Notes under the pieces: generated by a model
The model's input: only the letters and a program-made list of their open reading frames with translations
Told to the model about the DNA's origin: nothing
Databases searched by the model: none
Assembly (NCBI GenBank): GCA_035260485.1
Contig: DATFVC010000080.1
Location: forward strand, 1-64,000
Source: VRUE01 sp035260485
GTDB taxonomy: Bacteria > Actinomycetota > Thermoleophilia > Solirubrobacterales > 70-9
Length of the DNA: 64,000 nt
Direction of reading: 5' to 3'
Shown: piece by piece, positions 8,413 through 17,029 of the stretch
How positions within the stretch are numbered: the stretch's first letter is position 1
Layout of the letters: the number at the start of each line of letters is the position of its first letter
Translations under genes and position numbers: made by a program

Positions 8413-8940
8413 TTGCTGCGAGGTTCTCTAGCATTGCGCGCCGTGAAGCTGCCGATTGTCCTGATTTCGCTTTGCGTCGTGCTGGCTTTCGCCGGCTGCG
8501 GCGGGAGCAGCGATTCCTCTAGCGAATCGAGCGCCTCAACCGGCGCCACGACGAACGAATCGTCAGCCGAAAAGACCAAGCCCAAGGTGACCGTGCCGAA
8601 GGGCGCGCCGCCGAAGAAGCTCGAAGTCAAGGAACTTGAAGAAGGGACCGGCGCGGAAGCGAAGTCGGGCGAGAAAGTCACCGTTCAGTACGTCGGCGTC
8701 AATTACAAGAACGGCAAGGAATTCGACTCTTCCTGGAGTCGCAACGAACCGTTCAGCTTCAGCCTCGGCGCCGGCGAAGTGATCCCAGGCTGGGACCAGG
8801 GCGTCAAAGGGATGAGGGTCGGCGGCCGCCGCGAGCTGGTCATCCCACCCGAACTCGCCTACGGAGAAGCCGGCGCCCCGCCCGCAATCGGTCCGAACGA
8901 AACGCTCGTGTTCGTGATCGACTTGCTTGAAGCCGGTTGA
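8413..8940 (+). CDS. FKBP-type peptidyl-prolyl isomerase lipoprotein
   Basis: A 175-residue lipoprotein. A signal peptide ends in lipobox VLAFAGC, a Ser/Thr-rich tether follows, and then an FKBP domain (about 65-175) with the conserved KVTVQYVGV, FDSSW, VIPGWDQGVKGM, GERRELVIPP-like and AYGEAG blocks. It should act as a proline isomerase or chaperone outside the membrane. TTG 8413 has GGAGG at 8404-8408; GTG 8443 is an alternative start giving a shorter signal peptide. The next gene is a diverged duplicate. Confidence 0.9.
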   Translation: MLRGSLALRAVKLPIVLISLCVVLAFAGCGGSSDSSSESSASTGATTNESSAEKTKPKVTVPKGAPPKKLEVKELEEGTGAEAKSGEKVTVQYVGVNYKNGKEFDSSWSRNEPFSFSLGAGEVIPGWDQGVKGMRVGGRRELVIPPELAYGEAGAPPAIGPNETLVFVIDLLEAG

Positions 8941-8986
8941 GCGGCTTAGTCGTTTTGATTTGACCTGATCGTTTAAAGTATTCGGA

Positions 8987-9454
8987 GTGAAGGCGTTCAT
9001 GCTGATGGCCGGGGTGTGTGCGAGCCTGCTCGTCGCCGGATGCGGGGAAAGCAGCAGCTCGGCGAGCGAACTCAAAAGCGCCGCGGCTGCCGCGCGGCCG
9101 AAACCGACGAAGCTGCCGCAGGGCCCGACGTCGCACAAGCTGATCGTCAAGGATTTGATCGAAGGCACCGGCGCTGAAGCCAAGAATGGCGACGTGGCAG
9201 TGGTCCATTACGTAGCGGGGGTCTACGAGAGGGGCGAAGAAATCGAATCTGGTTGGGTCAAGGGCAGCGCCTTTGAAGTGCCGCTTGGCTCCCACACCGC
9301 AAAGCTTCCCTATTGGGAAAAGGGATTGCCGGGGATGCGGGTCGGCGGTCGCCGTGCGCTGATCTTCCCCACCACTCCCAAGCATTTCCCAATCGGGAGC
9401 GAACTTGGCGACACGCTGGTGTACGTGATCGACCTACTGGAAATCAGAAGATGA
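8987..9454 (+). CDS. diverged FKBP-like lipoprotein, probably inactive isomerase
   Basis: A 155-residue lipoprotein (lipobox SLLVAGC) clearly duplicated from the preceding gene: both share the KLxVKxLxEGTGAEAK linker, the GMRVGGRRxL block and a C-terminal VYVIDLLE/VFVIDLLE. Active-site segments have changed: FDSSW is IESGW, VIPGWDQG is KLPYWEKG, and AYG is replaced by KHFPIG. Proline isomerase activity is therefore doubtful, and a binding or chaperone role is more likely. GTG start at 8987. Confidence 0.82.
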   Translation: MKAFMLMAGVCASLLVAGCGESSSSASELKSAAAAARPKPTKLPQGPTSHKLIVKDLIEGTGAEAKNGDVAVVHYVAGVYERGEEIESGWVKGSAFEVPLGSHTAKLPYWEKGLPGMRVGGRRALIFPTTPKHFPIGSELGDTLVYVIDLLEIRR

Positions 9455-9488
9455 GCCACGGCGAGGCACCCGTTCGAAAAGCAGCCCA

Positions 9489-9533
9489 GAGGATACCCTC
9501 GTGTACGTGATCGATCTGGTCGCTGTCAACTAG
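9489..9533 (+). pseudogene. relic C-terminus of a third FKBP copy
   Basis: The 45 bases read EDTLVYVIDLVAVN then TAG. This closely matches the end of the previous gene (GDTLVYVIDLLEIRR). No FKBP head precedes it, only about 35 unrelated bases after the intact gene's stop. It is the tail of a deleted tandem copy. Confidence 0.7.
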
Positions 9534-9585
9534 CGAGATCATCCTCTCCGAACGGCTCACCTCGCAGGGCCTTGCCGGGTCCCCG

Positions 9586-10560
9586 TTGCCCGACCCGGTC
9601 GCTGTGGCCGAGCGCCTGTTCGCGGTGCAGGGTCAGGATCCGCGCGGCTTTCGCCTTGCAGTGCGAGCGCGGACCAATGGCCTGACTGCCGCCGACGTCG
9701 ACCGAGCGCTGAGCGAGGATCGCAGCCTGGTCGTCACTTGGCTCAACCGCGGCACGCTGCACCTGGTCCGCAGCGAGGACTACCCGTGGCTGCAGGCGCT
9801 GACCACGCCGCCTCTGCTCACCTCCAGCAGCCGACGCCTGCGGCAGGAGGGGGTGAGCGAAGCGGAGGCTGAGCGCGCTGTCGGGGTAATCGAGAAGGCG
9901 CTCGCCGACGAGGGGCCGCTGACTCGCGTCCAGCTCCGTGAGCGCCTCGATGAGGCAGATGTGCTGACTGAGGGCCAGGCGATGATCCACCTCCTCTTCC
10001 TCGCGGCTGTGCGCGGGATCGTCGTGCGAGGGCCGATGGTGGGCAAGCAGCACGCATACGTTCTGGTGCGTGACTGGCTGGGGGAGCCGAAGCCAGTCGA
10101 TCGCGAGAAGGCGTTGGCCGAGCTGGCCCGCCGCTACCTGGTCGGCCACCAGCCGGCGACTGACCGCGACCTCGCGAAGTGGGCCGGCCTGCCGCTACGC
10201 GATGCCCGTGCCGGGCTGAAGGCGATTGGCTCCGAGCTGGAGGAGGACGAAGATGGCCTGGTCCGCGTCGCCGGGCGGCCCGAACCGGAGAAGCCGCCGC
10301 CGCGCCTGCTCGGCGCCTTCGACCCGGTCCTGCTTGGCTGGGCCTCGCGCGAGCCGATCCTCGGCTCGCACACGAGCCTCGTCACGAGGAACGGCATCTT
10401 CCACCCCTTCGCCATGGTCGACGGCCGCGCCGTGGCCAAGTGGGGCTTCGCCGGCGGGGTCGTGTCGCTCGAGCCGCTCCAGCACCTTCCGGCGAGAACC
10501 AGCGCCGCGCTCGAAAGCGACGCCGCCGGCGTCGCCCGCTTCCTGACCATGTCTGACTGA
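9586..10560 (+). CDS. winged-helix DNA-binding domain protein (HTH_42/YcaQ-like)
   Basis: About 324 residues with features of the HTH_42 family: AERLFAVQGQDPRGFRLAVRAR at the start (here split by the presumed family start), the WLNRGTLHLVRSEDYPWL block and a C-terminal LLGAFDPVLLGW segment. Family members include DNA glycosylase-like YcaQ/AlkX proteins. No canonical start exists upstream of TTG 9586, yet in-frame codons 9550-9585 still read ERLTSQGLAGSPLP, matching the family N-terminus. The true start may be CTG 9523, or the 5' end was lost when the FKBP relic was created. Its stop abuts the convergent glycyl-tRNA synthetase stop. Confidence 0.75.
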   Translation: MPDPVAVAERLFAVQGQDPRGFRLAVRARTNGLTAADVDRALSEDRSLVVTWLNRGTLHLVRSEDYPWLQALTTPPLLTSSSRRLRQEGVSEAEAERAVGVIEKALADEGPLTRVQLRERLDEADVLTEGQAMIHLLFLAAVRGIVVRGPMVGKQHAYVLVRDWLGEPKPVDREKALAELARRYLVGHQPATDRDLAKWAGLPLRDARAGLKAIGSELEEDEDGLVRVAGRPEPEKPPPRLLGAFDPVLLGWASREPILGSHTSLVTRNGIFHPFAMVDGRAVAKWGFAGGVVSLEPLQHLPARTSAALESDAAGVARFLTMSD

Positions 10561-11910
10561 CTAGCCCAGCTTCGGGCTGCGCCAGGGCTGCGCCAGGCGG
10601 TTGGCCAGGTCGTCGGCCAAGCCCTCGATCGGGACTCGGGTCTGCTCGAGGGAGTCGCGGTCGCGGAGGGTTACGGTGTCGTCTTCCATCGTCTGGTGGT
10701 CGACGGTGATTCCCCAGGGGGTGCCGATCTCGTCCTGGCGGCGGTAGCGCTTGCCGATCGAGCCGCCCTCGTCGAACTCGGCGGGGACGCGGCGGCGCAC
10801 CTGCTCGAAGATCTCGCGGGCCTTCTCCGGCATGCCCTCCTTGGAGACGAGGGGAAGGATCGCGACCTTGACCGGCGCGAGACGGGGGTGGAGGCGCAGC
10901 ACGGTGCGCTGGCGGCCCTCCACCTCCTCAACGTCGTAGGCGTCGACGAGGAAGGCGAGCGTCGCGCGGTCGGCACCGGCGGCCGGCTCGATCACGTGGG
11001 GGACGTAGCGCTCTTTCGTCTGCTGGTCGAAGTACTCGAGCTTCTCGCCGCTGAACTTGGTGTGCTGGGTGAGGTCGAAGTCGCCGCGGTTGGCGATTCC
11101 CTCCAGCTCCGACCAGCCGATCGGGAAGAGGTACTCGATGTCGCTGGTCGCCGAGGAGTAGTGGGAGAGCTCATCGGCGCCGTGGGCGCGCACCCGCAGC
11201 AGGTCGGGGCGGATGCCGAGCTCGGTGTACCAGCGCTCGCGCTCCTCCATCCAGAGCTTGTGCCACTTTTCCGCTTCGGCGGGCGGGACGAAGAACTCCA
11301 TCTCCATCTGCTCGAACTCGCGGGTGCGGAAGATGAAGTTGCCGGGGGTGATCTCATTGCGGAAGGACTTGCCGATCTGGGCGATCCCGAAGGGCGGCTT
11401 CTTGCGGGCGAATCCGAGCACGTTCTTGAAGTTGATGAAGATCCCCTGCGCGGTCTCCGGCCGCAGGTAGACCTCCGAGCCCTCGCCCGCCACCGGGCCG
11501 ACATGGGTCTCGAACATCAGGTTGAACTGGCGCGGCTCCGACAGCTCGCCGCCGCACTCCGGGCAGCGCAGCTCGGCCTCCGGGTCGCCGCCCTCGGTTT
11601 CGACCGCCTCGCGCAGATGGTCCTCGCGCCAGCGCTTCTTGCACTTGCCCAGGCACTGGACGAGCGGGTCGGTGAAGCCCTCGAGGTGGCCTGAGGCCTC
11701 CCAGACCCGTGGGTGCTGGAGAATCGCCGAGTCGAGCGCGACGATGTCGTCGCGCTCCTGCAGCATCGCCCGCCACCACTCGGCTTTGACGTTGTTCTTC
11801 AGCAGCACGCCGTAGTGGCCGTAGTCGTAGGTCGAGCCGAGACCACCGTAGATCTCGGAGGAGGGGAAGACGAAGCCGCGGCGCTTGCACAGCGCGACGA
11901 TCTCCTCCAT
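10561..11910 (-). CDS. glyQS: glycyl-tRNA synthetase, alpha2 type
   Basis: A class II aminoacyl-tRNA synthetase of the dimeric single-chain type, 449 residues from ATG 11910. The motif-2 region FRNEITPGNFIFRTREFEQ, the RPETAQGIF block and a C-terminal anticodon-binding domain (APVKVAILPLV onward) are intact. Two Cys pairs (CLGKCKKRW and CPECGGEL) form a zinc-binding insertion. ATG 11910 (MEEIVALCKRRGF) is preferred because GGGAGG lies 8 bp upstream; ATG 11952 would add 14 residues without a clear ribosome-binding site. Confidence 0.95.
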   Translation of the reverse strand: MEEIVALCKRRGFVFPSSEIYGGLGSTYDYGHYGVLLKNNVKAEWWRAMLQERDDIVALDSAILQHPRVWEASGHLEGFTDPLVQCLGKCKKRWREDHLREAVETEGGDPEAELRCPECGGELSEPRQFNLMFETHVGPVAGEGSEVYLRPETAQGIFINFKNVLGFARKKPPFGIAQIGKSFRNEITPGNFIFRTREFEQMEMEFFVPPAEAEKWHKLWMEERERWYTELGIRPDLLRVRAHGADELSHYSSATSDIEYLFPIGWSELEGIANRGDFDLTQHTKFSGEKLEYFDQQTKERYVPHVIEPAAGADRATLAFLVDAYDVEEVEGRQRTVLRLHPRLAPVKVAILPLVSKEGMPEKAREIFEQVRRRVPAEFDEGGSIGKRYRRQDEIGTPWGITVDHQTMEDDTVTLRDRDSLEQTRVPIEGLADDLANRLAQPWRSPKLG

Positions 11911-11989
11911 CGAGGTTCCCTCCCCACGGAGGTCTTGGTCCGTGCTTGCCATGGGCGGAACCGTATCGGCTGCGATAATCCGCCATCCC

Positions 11990-12289
11990 GTGCCTATCTA
12001 CGAGTACAAATGCGCCAACGGCCACGTCTTCGACGTGATCCAGAGAATGAGCGACGAGGCGCTGACCGAGTGCCAGGAGTGCGGCGCCCCCGCCGAGCGC
12101 GTCCTGCACCCAGTAGCGATCCACTTCAAGGGCTCCGGCTTCCACAACACCGACTACGGGAAAAAGAAGACCGGCGCCAACGGCAGCTCGTCAGACGGCT
12201 CGCAGGACTCCGCCGATTCAAAGACCTCGGAGTCGAAGAGCCCAGAGTCAAAATCAAGCGACTCGAAATCTCCCGCCAAAGCCGAGTAG
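11990..12289 (+). CDS. FmdB-family zinc ribbon protein
   Basis: A 99-residue protein beginning MPIYEYKCANGHVFDV from GTG 11990, the standard FmdB opening. The zinc ribbon uses CANGH and CQECG. The segment HFKGSGFHNTDYGKKK is also typical of the family and is followed by a Ser/Lys/Asp-rich low-complexity tail. Its role is unknown; a regulatory function has been proposed for the namesake. It is divergent from glyQS. Confidence 0.88.
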   Translation: MPIYEYKCANGHVFDVIQRMSDEALTECQECGAPAERVLHPVAIHFKGSGFHNTDYGKKKTGANGSSSDGSQDSADSKTSESKSPESKSSDSKSPAKAE

Positions 12290-12300
12290 GCGCTCGATGG

Positions 12301-12429
12301 GGGGCGGCGGGGTCGCCTCGCCGATGCCTCGCGAAGCGGCCCCGGCAGGGTGACTCCAGCCGCGAAGCGGCACCAGATTCCACCGCCGAAGGCGGTGGTG
12401 GGCACTCGGTGAGTCGACCCCGCCGCCCC
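12301..12429. repeat. complex 129-bp foldback between convergent genes (element B)
   Basis: Perfect 15-bp outer arms GGGGCGGCGGGGTCG (12301-12315) and CGACCCCGCCGCCCC (12415-12429). Pairing continues inward imperfectly over about 28 bp. The interior holds a second hairpin, CCACCGCC-GAA-GGCGGTGG. The right arm touches the LCP gene's stop codon and the left arm begins 11 bp after the FmdB stop. It could be a bidirectional terminator, but it is far longer than one needs to be and has no T-tract. Confidence 0.6.
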
Positions 12430-13658
12430 TAACCCAGCAGCTTCCTAACGGCGCGCCGCCGCTCGGAATCCGGCACTTCGATCGAGCCGCCGGGTCCCGG
12501 CGGGCAACCCGAGTTGGGACCGCTGCAGAGCACGTCGGCCTTGCTTTCGCCGCCGATGGCTGCTGCCAGGATCAGCTGCGGCATGGTGAGGAACCCCATG
12601 TCGCTGACGAAGGCCTTCGGCGCGTCCCAGCCGATGATCGGCCCCTTGACGAAGTTGTAGGGGAGACGGAGGGGATCGGTGAGGCGGTCCTTGATGCCGC
12701 TGATCACCGCCTGCTGCGCCTTCTCACGCTGGATGTCTTCGTAGCCGAGCGTGTAAGCGCTCTTGCCGGGACCGGGGCAGGGGCTGGGCTCGCGGACGCG
12801 GGAGTAGATCAGGGCCTTTTCGCCGTCGAGCGTGTTCTCGCCCTGGCCGAGCCGCAGGGTGAAGCCGCCCTGGCCGCCGCCGGCGCCGCCCGAGATGTCG
12901 GCGCAGATCTTGTGCGGAACGTCGACCTTGACGCCGCCGACCGCGTTGATCAGGTCTTCGAAACCGGTGAAGTCGACGATCGCGACGTGGTCGATTTCGA
13001 TCCCGAGGAAGTCTTCGACGGCTTCGATCTCCGCTCCGGCGCCGCCGAACGCGTACGCCGCGTTGATCTTCTGCGGGCTCTGGCCGGGGATTTCGGCGTA
13101 GCTGTCGCGCGGGATCGAGAGTTTGCGGAAGGCGCCGCCCCCGGCACGGATCAGCATCAGCGTGTCGGCGCGGAACTGGCCGACCGAGCATTCGCCGTGG
13201 GGGGCGTCCCCGTGTGCCTGCTGTTCGAAGCACTCCTGCGAAGGCGCCGCGCCGGGCTCTTTGGTGTCGGGCGGGCGGGCGTCGGTGCCGAGCACCAGGA
13301 TCGTCTGCGCGCTGGGCAGCAGGAACGGGTTGCCGTGCAGCTTCGACTTCGCTTCGCCGGAGAGCTTGAAGGCCTGCAGCTGGGCGGAGACCGCGAAGGC
13401 GAGGAAGCTGAGCAGGATCCAGCCGAGCGCCGCCAGTCCGATCCATTTCAGCGCTCGCCGTGCCCAGGGCCGGGGCGGTCGCGGGCCGCGCTCACGCCCC
13501 GAGCCGCCGGACCTCCCCGGCAGCTTCGGCATCCGCCAGTCGCGCTCGCGGAGGCCGGAGAGGTCGGGTTTGCGGAAGCGCGAGAAGAAGCCCCGGCGGG
13601 CTCGGTAGACCTTGTAGTCGGGCGGCCCGGAGGGCCGCTGCTCGCCGTCGTTTGCCAT
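12429..13658 (-). CDS. LytR-CpsA-Psr (LCP) family glycopolymer ligase
   Basis: A 409-residue membrane-anchored protein. A cytosolic basic N-terminus of about 75 residues is followed by one helix (about 84-106), then the extracytoplasmic LCP domain with TILVLGTDARPPD, FRADTLMLIRAG, KLSIPRDSYAEIPG, KINAAYAFGG and the SRVREP block carrying the conserved arginines. LCP enzymes transfer undecaprenyl-linked glycopolymers to peptidoglycan. An insertion with three Cys (QECFEQQAHG.. ECSVGQ) interrupts the N-terminal part of the domain and may form a disulfide. ATG 13658 has CGGAG 7 bp upstream. Divergent from the glucokinase. Confidence 0.9.
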   Translation of the reverse strand: MANDGEQRPSGPPDYKVYRARRGFFSRFRKPDLSGLRERDWRMPKLPGRSGGSGRERGPRPPRPWARRALKWIGLAALGWILLSFLAFAVSAQLQAFKLSGEAKSKLHGNPFLLPSAQTILVLGTDARPPDTKEPGAAPSQECFEQQAHGDAPHGECSVGQFRADTLMLIRAGGGAFRKLSIPRDSYAEIPGQSPQKINAAYAFGGAGAEIEAVEDFLGIEIDHVAIVDFTGFEDLINAVGGVKVDVPHKICADISGGAGGGQGGFTLRLGQGENTLDGEKALIYSRVREPSPCPGPGKSAYTLGYEDIQREKAQQAVISGIKDRLTDPLRLPYNFVKGPIIGWDAPKAFVSDMGFLTMPQLILAAAIGGESKADVLCSGPNSGCPPGPGGSIEVPDSERRRAVRKLLG

Positions 13659-13706
13659 GAAAGACTCCGGAATCATGCCGATGCCCGCGGTCGCCCGCGC
13701 ACACCT

Positions 13707-14669
13707 ATGAGTTCTGCCGAAGCGATAGGCGTCGATCTGGGCGGCACGAAGATGCTGCTCGGCGTCCTCGACGGCAACTCCAAGACCGTCTGGGAGAGCC
13801 GCGAGGGTTCCGCCGGCGAGGGCGAGAGCGAACTGGTCGAGCTGCTGGTGCGCGAGCTGGAAGAGGCCCGCTCGGCGCGAGCCGGGGTGAAGACGATCGG
13901 GATGGGCATCCCGGCCACGATCGACCACGAGAAGGGCGTCGCTGTCGCGGCAGTCAACCTGCCGATCGAGGATCTGCCGATCCGCGACATCGTCGTCGAG
14001 CGGATCGGGTTGCCCACGTTCGTCGACAACGACGCCAACGTCGCGGCGCTCGCCGAGCACCTCTTCGGCGCTGCGCGCGGCGCCCAGAATGCCGTGATGC
14101 TGACGATCGGCACCGGGATCGGCGGCGGCCTGATCCTCGGCGGTGAGATCTACCGCGGCTCGACCGGCGCTGGCGCCGAGCTCGGCCACATGGCGATCCA
14201 GATGGACGGTCCCGGTTGCCAGGGGAACTGCCCCAACCGTGGTTGCGTGGAGGCGCTGGCCTCCGGTACCGCGCTCGGCCGCGAAGGCCTGGCTGCGGCC
14301 GAAAGCGCGCCCGACTCCGCGCTCGGCAAGCTGCTCGCCGCGGGTGAGGAGATCGACGGCAAGGCTGTAACCGTCGTGGCCCAGGAGGGAGATGAGACCG
14401 CGATCGAGGTCTTCGACCTGGTCGGCGGCCGCCTCGGCGTCGCCCTCGCCAGCTTCGCCAACATCTTCGAGCCGGAAGTGATCGTGATCGGCGGCGGCGT
14501 GATCGCCGCGGGCGAGCTGCTGCTCGAGCCGGCACGCCGCGAGCTGGAGGCGAGGGCGCTGCGGCCGATGAACCGCACCCCTGTGGTCGCCGCCGAGTTG
14601 GGGGAGGACGCCGGAATGATCGGCGCCGCCGCGATGGCACGGATCGAGTTGGAGAAAGCGGAGGGCTGA
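13707..14669 (+). CDS. glk: ROK-family glucokinase
   Basis: A 320-residue sugar kinase of the ROK family: N-terminal phosphate motif GVDLGGTKM, catalytic Asp in FVDNDANVAALAE, the TIGTGIGGGLI adenosine motif, and the ROK zinc signature around GHMAIQMDGPGCQGNCPNRGCVE. In Actinomycetota this architecture is usually glucokinase, phosphorylating glucose with ATP or polyphosphate, but other hexoses are possible. Its TGA overlaps the rsmI ATG (TGATG), so the two are translationally coupled. Confidence 0.85.
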   Translation: MSSAEAIGVDLGGTKMLLGVLDGNSKTVWESREGSAGEGESELVELLVRELEEARSARAGVKTIGMGIPATIDHEKGVAVAAVNLPIEDLPIRDIVVERIGLPTFVDNDANVAALAEHLFGAARGAQNAVMLTIGTGIGGGLILGGEIYRGSTGAGAELGHMAIQMDGPGCQGNCPNRGCVEALASGTALGREGLAAAESAPDSALGKLLAAGEEIDGKAVTVVAQEGDETAIEVFDLVGGRLGVALASFANIFEPEVIVIGGGVIAAGELLLEPARRELEARALRPMNRTPVVAAELGEDAGMIGAAAMARIELEKAEG

Positions 14670-15496
14670 TGCCGGGGTCGCTGATCGTCTGCCCGACCCC
14701 GATCGGAAACCTCGACGACATCACGATCCGCGTGCGCGACGCTCTCGTCGCCGCCGACTACGTCGCCTGCGAGGACACGCGCCGCAGCGGCGGCCTGCTC
14801 GACAAGCTCGGCATCCGCCCGGCGCCGCCGCTGATCTCCATCCACGAGGGCAACGAAGCGCCCCGCGCGATCGAGCTGGCGCAGCGGATCGAACGGGGCG
14901 AGACCGTCGCCCTCGTCTCCGACGCCGGCATGCCGGCGATCTCCGACCCCGGCTTTCGCCTGATCCGGCGTTGCATCGAACGGAATCTGGAGGTAACCGT
15001 GCTGCCTGGGCCGTCGGTGGTGCCGGTGGCGCTGGTCGCCTCCGGCCTGCCCACCGACCGCTGGCGCTTCGAGGGCTTCCTGCCGAAGCGCTCCGGCGAG
15101 ATGGAGCGAGTGCTGCGCTCAACCGAGACCGTCGTCGCCTTCGAGTCGCCGCGCCGGATCGGCGACTCGCTCGCGGCCCTTGCCGCGATCGCCCCCGACC
15201 GCCCGGCCGCGGTCTGCCGCGAGCTGACGAAGATGCACGAGGAGGTCTCGCGCGCCACCCTGGCCGAGCTGGCGCGCCGCTTCCGCGGCGACGTCAAAGG
15301 GGAGATCGTGCTGGTGATCGCGCCGGCCTCCTCAGAGGACCACGACAAGGACGTCGGCTTTGCCGTCGACGCGCTCCGCCATCTGGTCCAGTCCGGCGCC
15401 CGCCCACGTGCCGCCGCCAGCGTCGTCGCGGCCCTGACCGGCACCCGCGCCAACGATCTCTACCGAGCCCTGACCGGCCGCGAGCCGCGCAGGTGA
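14669..15496 (+). CDS. rsmI: 16S rRNA (cytidine-1402-2'-O)-methyltransferase
   Basis: A 275-residue tetrapyrrole-methylase-fold enzyme. The RsmI hallmarks are LIVCPTPIGNLDDITIR near the N-terminus, CEDTRRSGGLLD, VSDAGMPAISDPGF (SAM-binding loop), PGPSVVPVALVASGL and the FEGFLPKRSGE block. It methylates C1402 in the ribosomal P site. It overlaps the glucokinase stop and is followed by metG after 20 bp, a common order in Actinomycetota. Confidence 0.95.
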   Translation: MPGSLIVCPTPIGNLDDITIRVRDALVAADYVACEDTRRSGGLLDKLGIRPAPPLISIHEGNEAPRAIELAQRIERGETVALVSDAGMPAISDPGFRLIRRCIERNLEVTVLPGPSVVPVALVASGLPTDRWRFEGFLPKRSGEMERVLRSTETVVAFESPRRIGDSLAALAAIAPDRPAAVCRELTKMHEEVSRATLAELARRFRGDVKGEIVLVIAPASSEDHDKDVGFAVDALRHLVQSGARPRAAASVVAALTGTRANDLYRALTGREPRR

Positions 15497-15516
15497 TCGA
15501 CTAGCCTCGCTGGCCG

Positions 15517-17022
15517 ATGGCCTACTACGTCACCACGCCGATCTACTACGTCAACGCCGAGCCCCATCTCGGCCACGCCTACTCGACGCTCGCGGCCGAC
15601 ATCCTCGCCCGCCACATGCGCCAGCGCGGCGAGGACGTCTTCTTCCTCACCGGAACCGACGAGCACGGCGAGCCGATCGAGACCGCGGCCGAGCGCGAGG
15701 GGGTGACGCCGCAGGAGCTCGCCGACCGCAACGCGGCCAAGTTCGAAGAGCTGATGCCGATCATCGATGCCACCAACGACTTCTTCATCCGCACCTCCGA
15801 TCCGCGCCACGCGACCCAGGTCGCCGAGATCATGCAGCGCGTCTACGACAACGGCTGGGTCAACAAGGGCACGTATGAGGGCTGGTACTGCCCGCGCTGC
15901 GCCGACTTCAAAACCGAGCGCGAGCTCGGTCCCGGCCAGACCTGCCCGATCCACGAGATCCCGCTCGAGCGCGAACGCGAGGAGAACTGGTTCTTCCGCC
16001 TCTCCGCCTTCCAGGGGCAGCTCGAAGGGCTCTATGAGGGGCGGCCCGACTTCGTCGTGCCCGAGTTCCGCCGTAACGAGGCGGTCTCCTTCATCAAGGG
16101 GGGGCTGGAGGACGTCTCGCTCTCACGACCGAAGCTGAAGTGGGGGATGCGCCTCCCCTGGGATCCCGAGCAGCGGATGTACGTCTGGTTCGATGCGCTG
16201 CTCAACTACGTGACCGCGCTCACCTTCGCCCGCGAGGGCGAGGATCTGACCGAGCGCTTCTGGCCGGCGAGCTTGCACGTGATGGCGAAGGACATCCTCA
16301 AGTTCCACGCGGTGATCTGGCCGGCGCTGCTCTGGGCGGCGGACCTGGAGCCCCCGCAGCGGATGGCGATTCACGGCTACCTGCTGATGGGCGAGAAAAA
16401 GATGTCGAAGTCGCTCGGCAACGTGCTCGACCCGTTCGAGGCGATCGAGCGCTTCGGCGCCGACGCGCTGCGCTTCTACTGCTTCCGCGAGGTCAGCTTC
16501 GGCCAGGACGGCTCGATCTCCACCGCCGGCTTTGAGGCTCGCTACGACACCGAGCTGGCCAACGACTTCGGCAACCTCGCCAGCCGCGTGCTGGCGATGG
16601 TCGACCGCTACCGCGACGGGGTCGTTCCGACCGCGCAGGTCGATGCGGTGCTGGCGGAGGACTTTGAAGGGATCGTCGAGCGTTTCAGCGAGTTGCTCGA
16701 TCGGGCCGAGCTGACCCAGGCCTTGGAGGAGGCCTGGAAGCTGGTCCGCCGCCTCAATCGCTACGTCGAGGAGACTCGCCCATGGGAGCTGGCCAAGGAC
16801 GAGGCCGACCCCGAGCGTCTCGACGAAGTCCTCTACAACCTCGTCGAGGGGTTGCGCGTCATCACCCTGCTGCTCGTCCCCTACCTGCCGCAGACGAGCG
16901 AGCAGCTGCTGGCTGCGCTGGCAGAGGACTCCCGAAAGCTCAGCGAGCTGGGTGCCCGACCTGGGGGCCAGAAGGTCGAGCGCGTCCCGCCGCTCTTCCC
17001 CAAGGTCGAGGCGCCAGCTTGA
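15517..17022 (+). CDS. metG: methionyl-tRNA synthetase
   Basis: A 501-residue class I synthetase with HLGHAYS (the HIGH signature, about residues 18-24) and KMSKSLGN (about 295). A single zinc knuckle C-P-R-C ... C-P-I-H resembles the Thermus-type form. The anticodon-binding helical domain follows, and the extra C-terminal tRNA-binding domain of some MetRS is absent. Lies 20 bp after rsmI. Confidence 0.97.
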   Translation: MAYYVTTPIYYVNAEPHLGHAYSTLAADILARHMRQRGEDVFFLTGTDEHGEPIETAAEREGVTPQELADRNAAKFEELMPIIDATNDFFIRTSDPRHATQVAEIMQRVYDNGWVNKGTYEGWYCPRCADFKTERELGPGQTCPIHEIPLEREREENWFFRLSAFQGQLEGLYEGRPDFVVPEFRRNEAVSFIKGGLEDVSLSRPKLKWGMRLPWDPEQRMYVWFDALLNYVTALTFAREGEDLTERFWPASLHVMAKDILKFHAVIWPALLWAADLEPPQRMAIHGYLLMGEKKMSKSLGNVLDPFEAIERFGADALRFYCFREVSFGQDGSISTAGFEARYDTELANDFGNLASRVLAMVDRYRDGVVPTAQVDAVLAEDFEGIVERFSELLDRAELTQALEEAWKLVRRLNRYVEETRPWELAKDEADPERLDEVLYNLVEGLRVITLLLVPYLPQTSEQLLAALAEDSRKLSELGARPGGQKVERVPPLFPKVEAPA

Positions 17023-17029
17023 TGGACTC

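Noticed and set aside
10553..10568. CTGACTGACTAGCCCA, which looks like the TetR operator consensus
   Set aside because: It lies across two convergent stop codons with no promoter role, and its right arm matches the consensus poorly.
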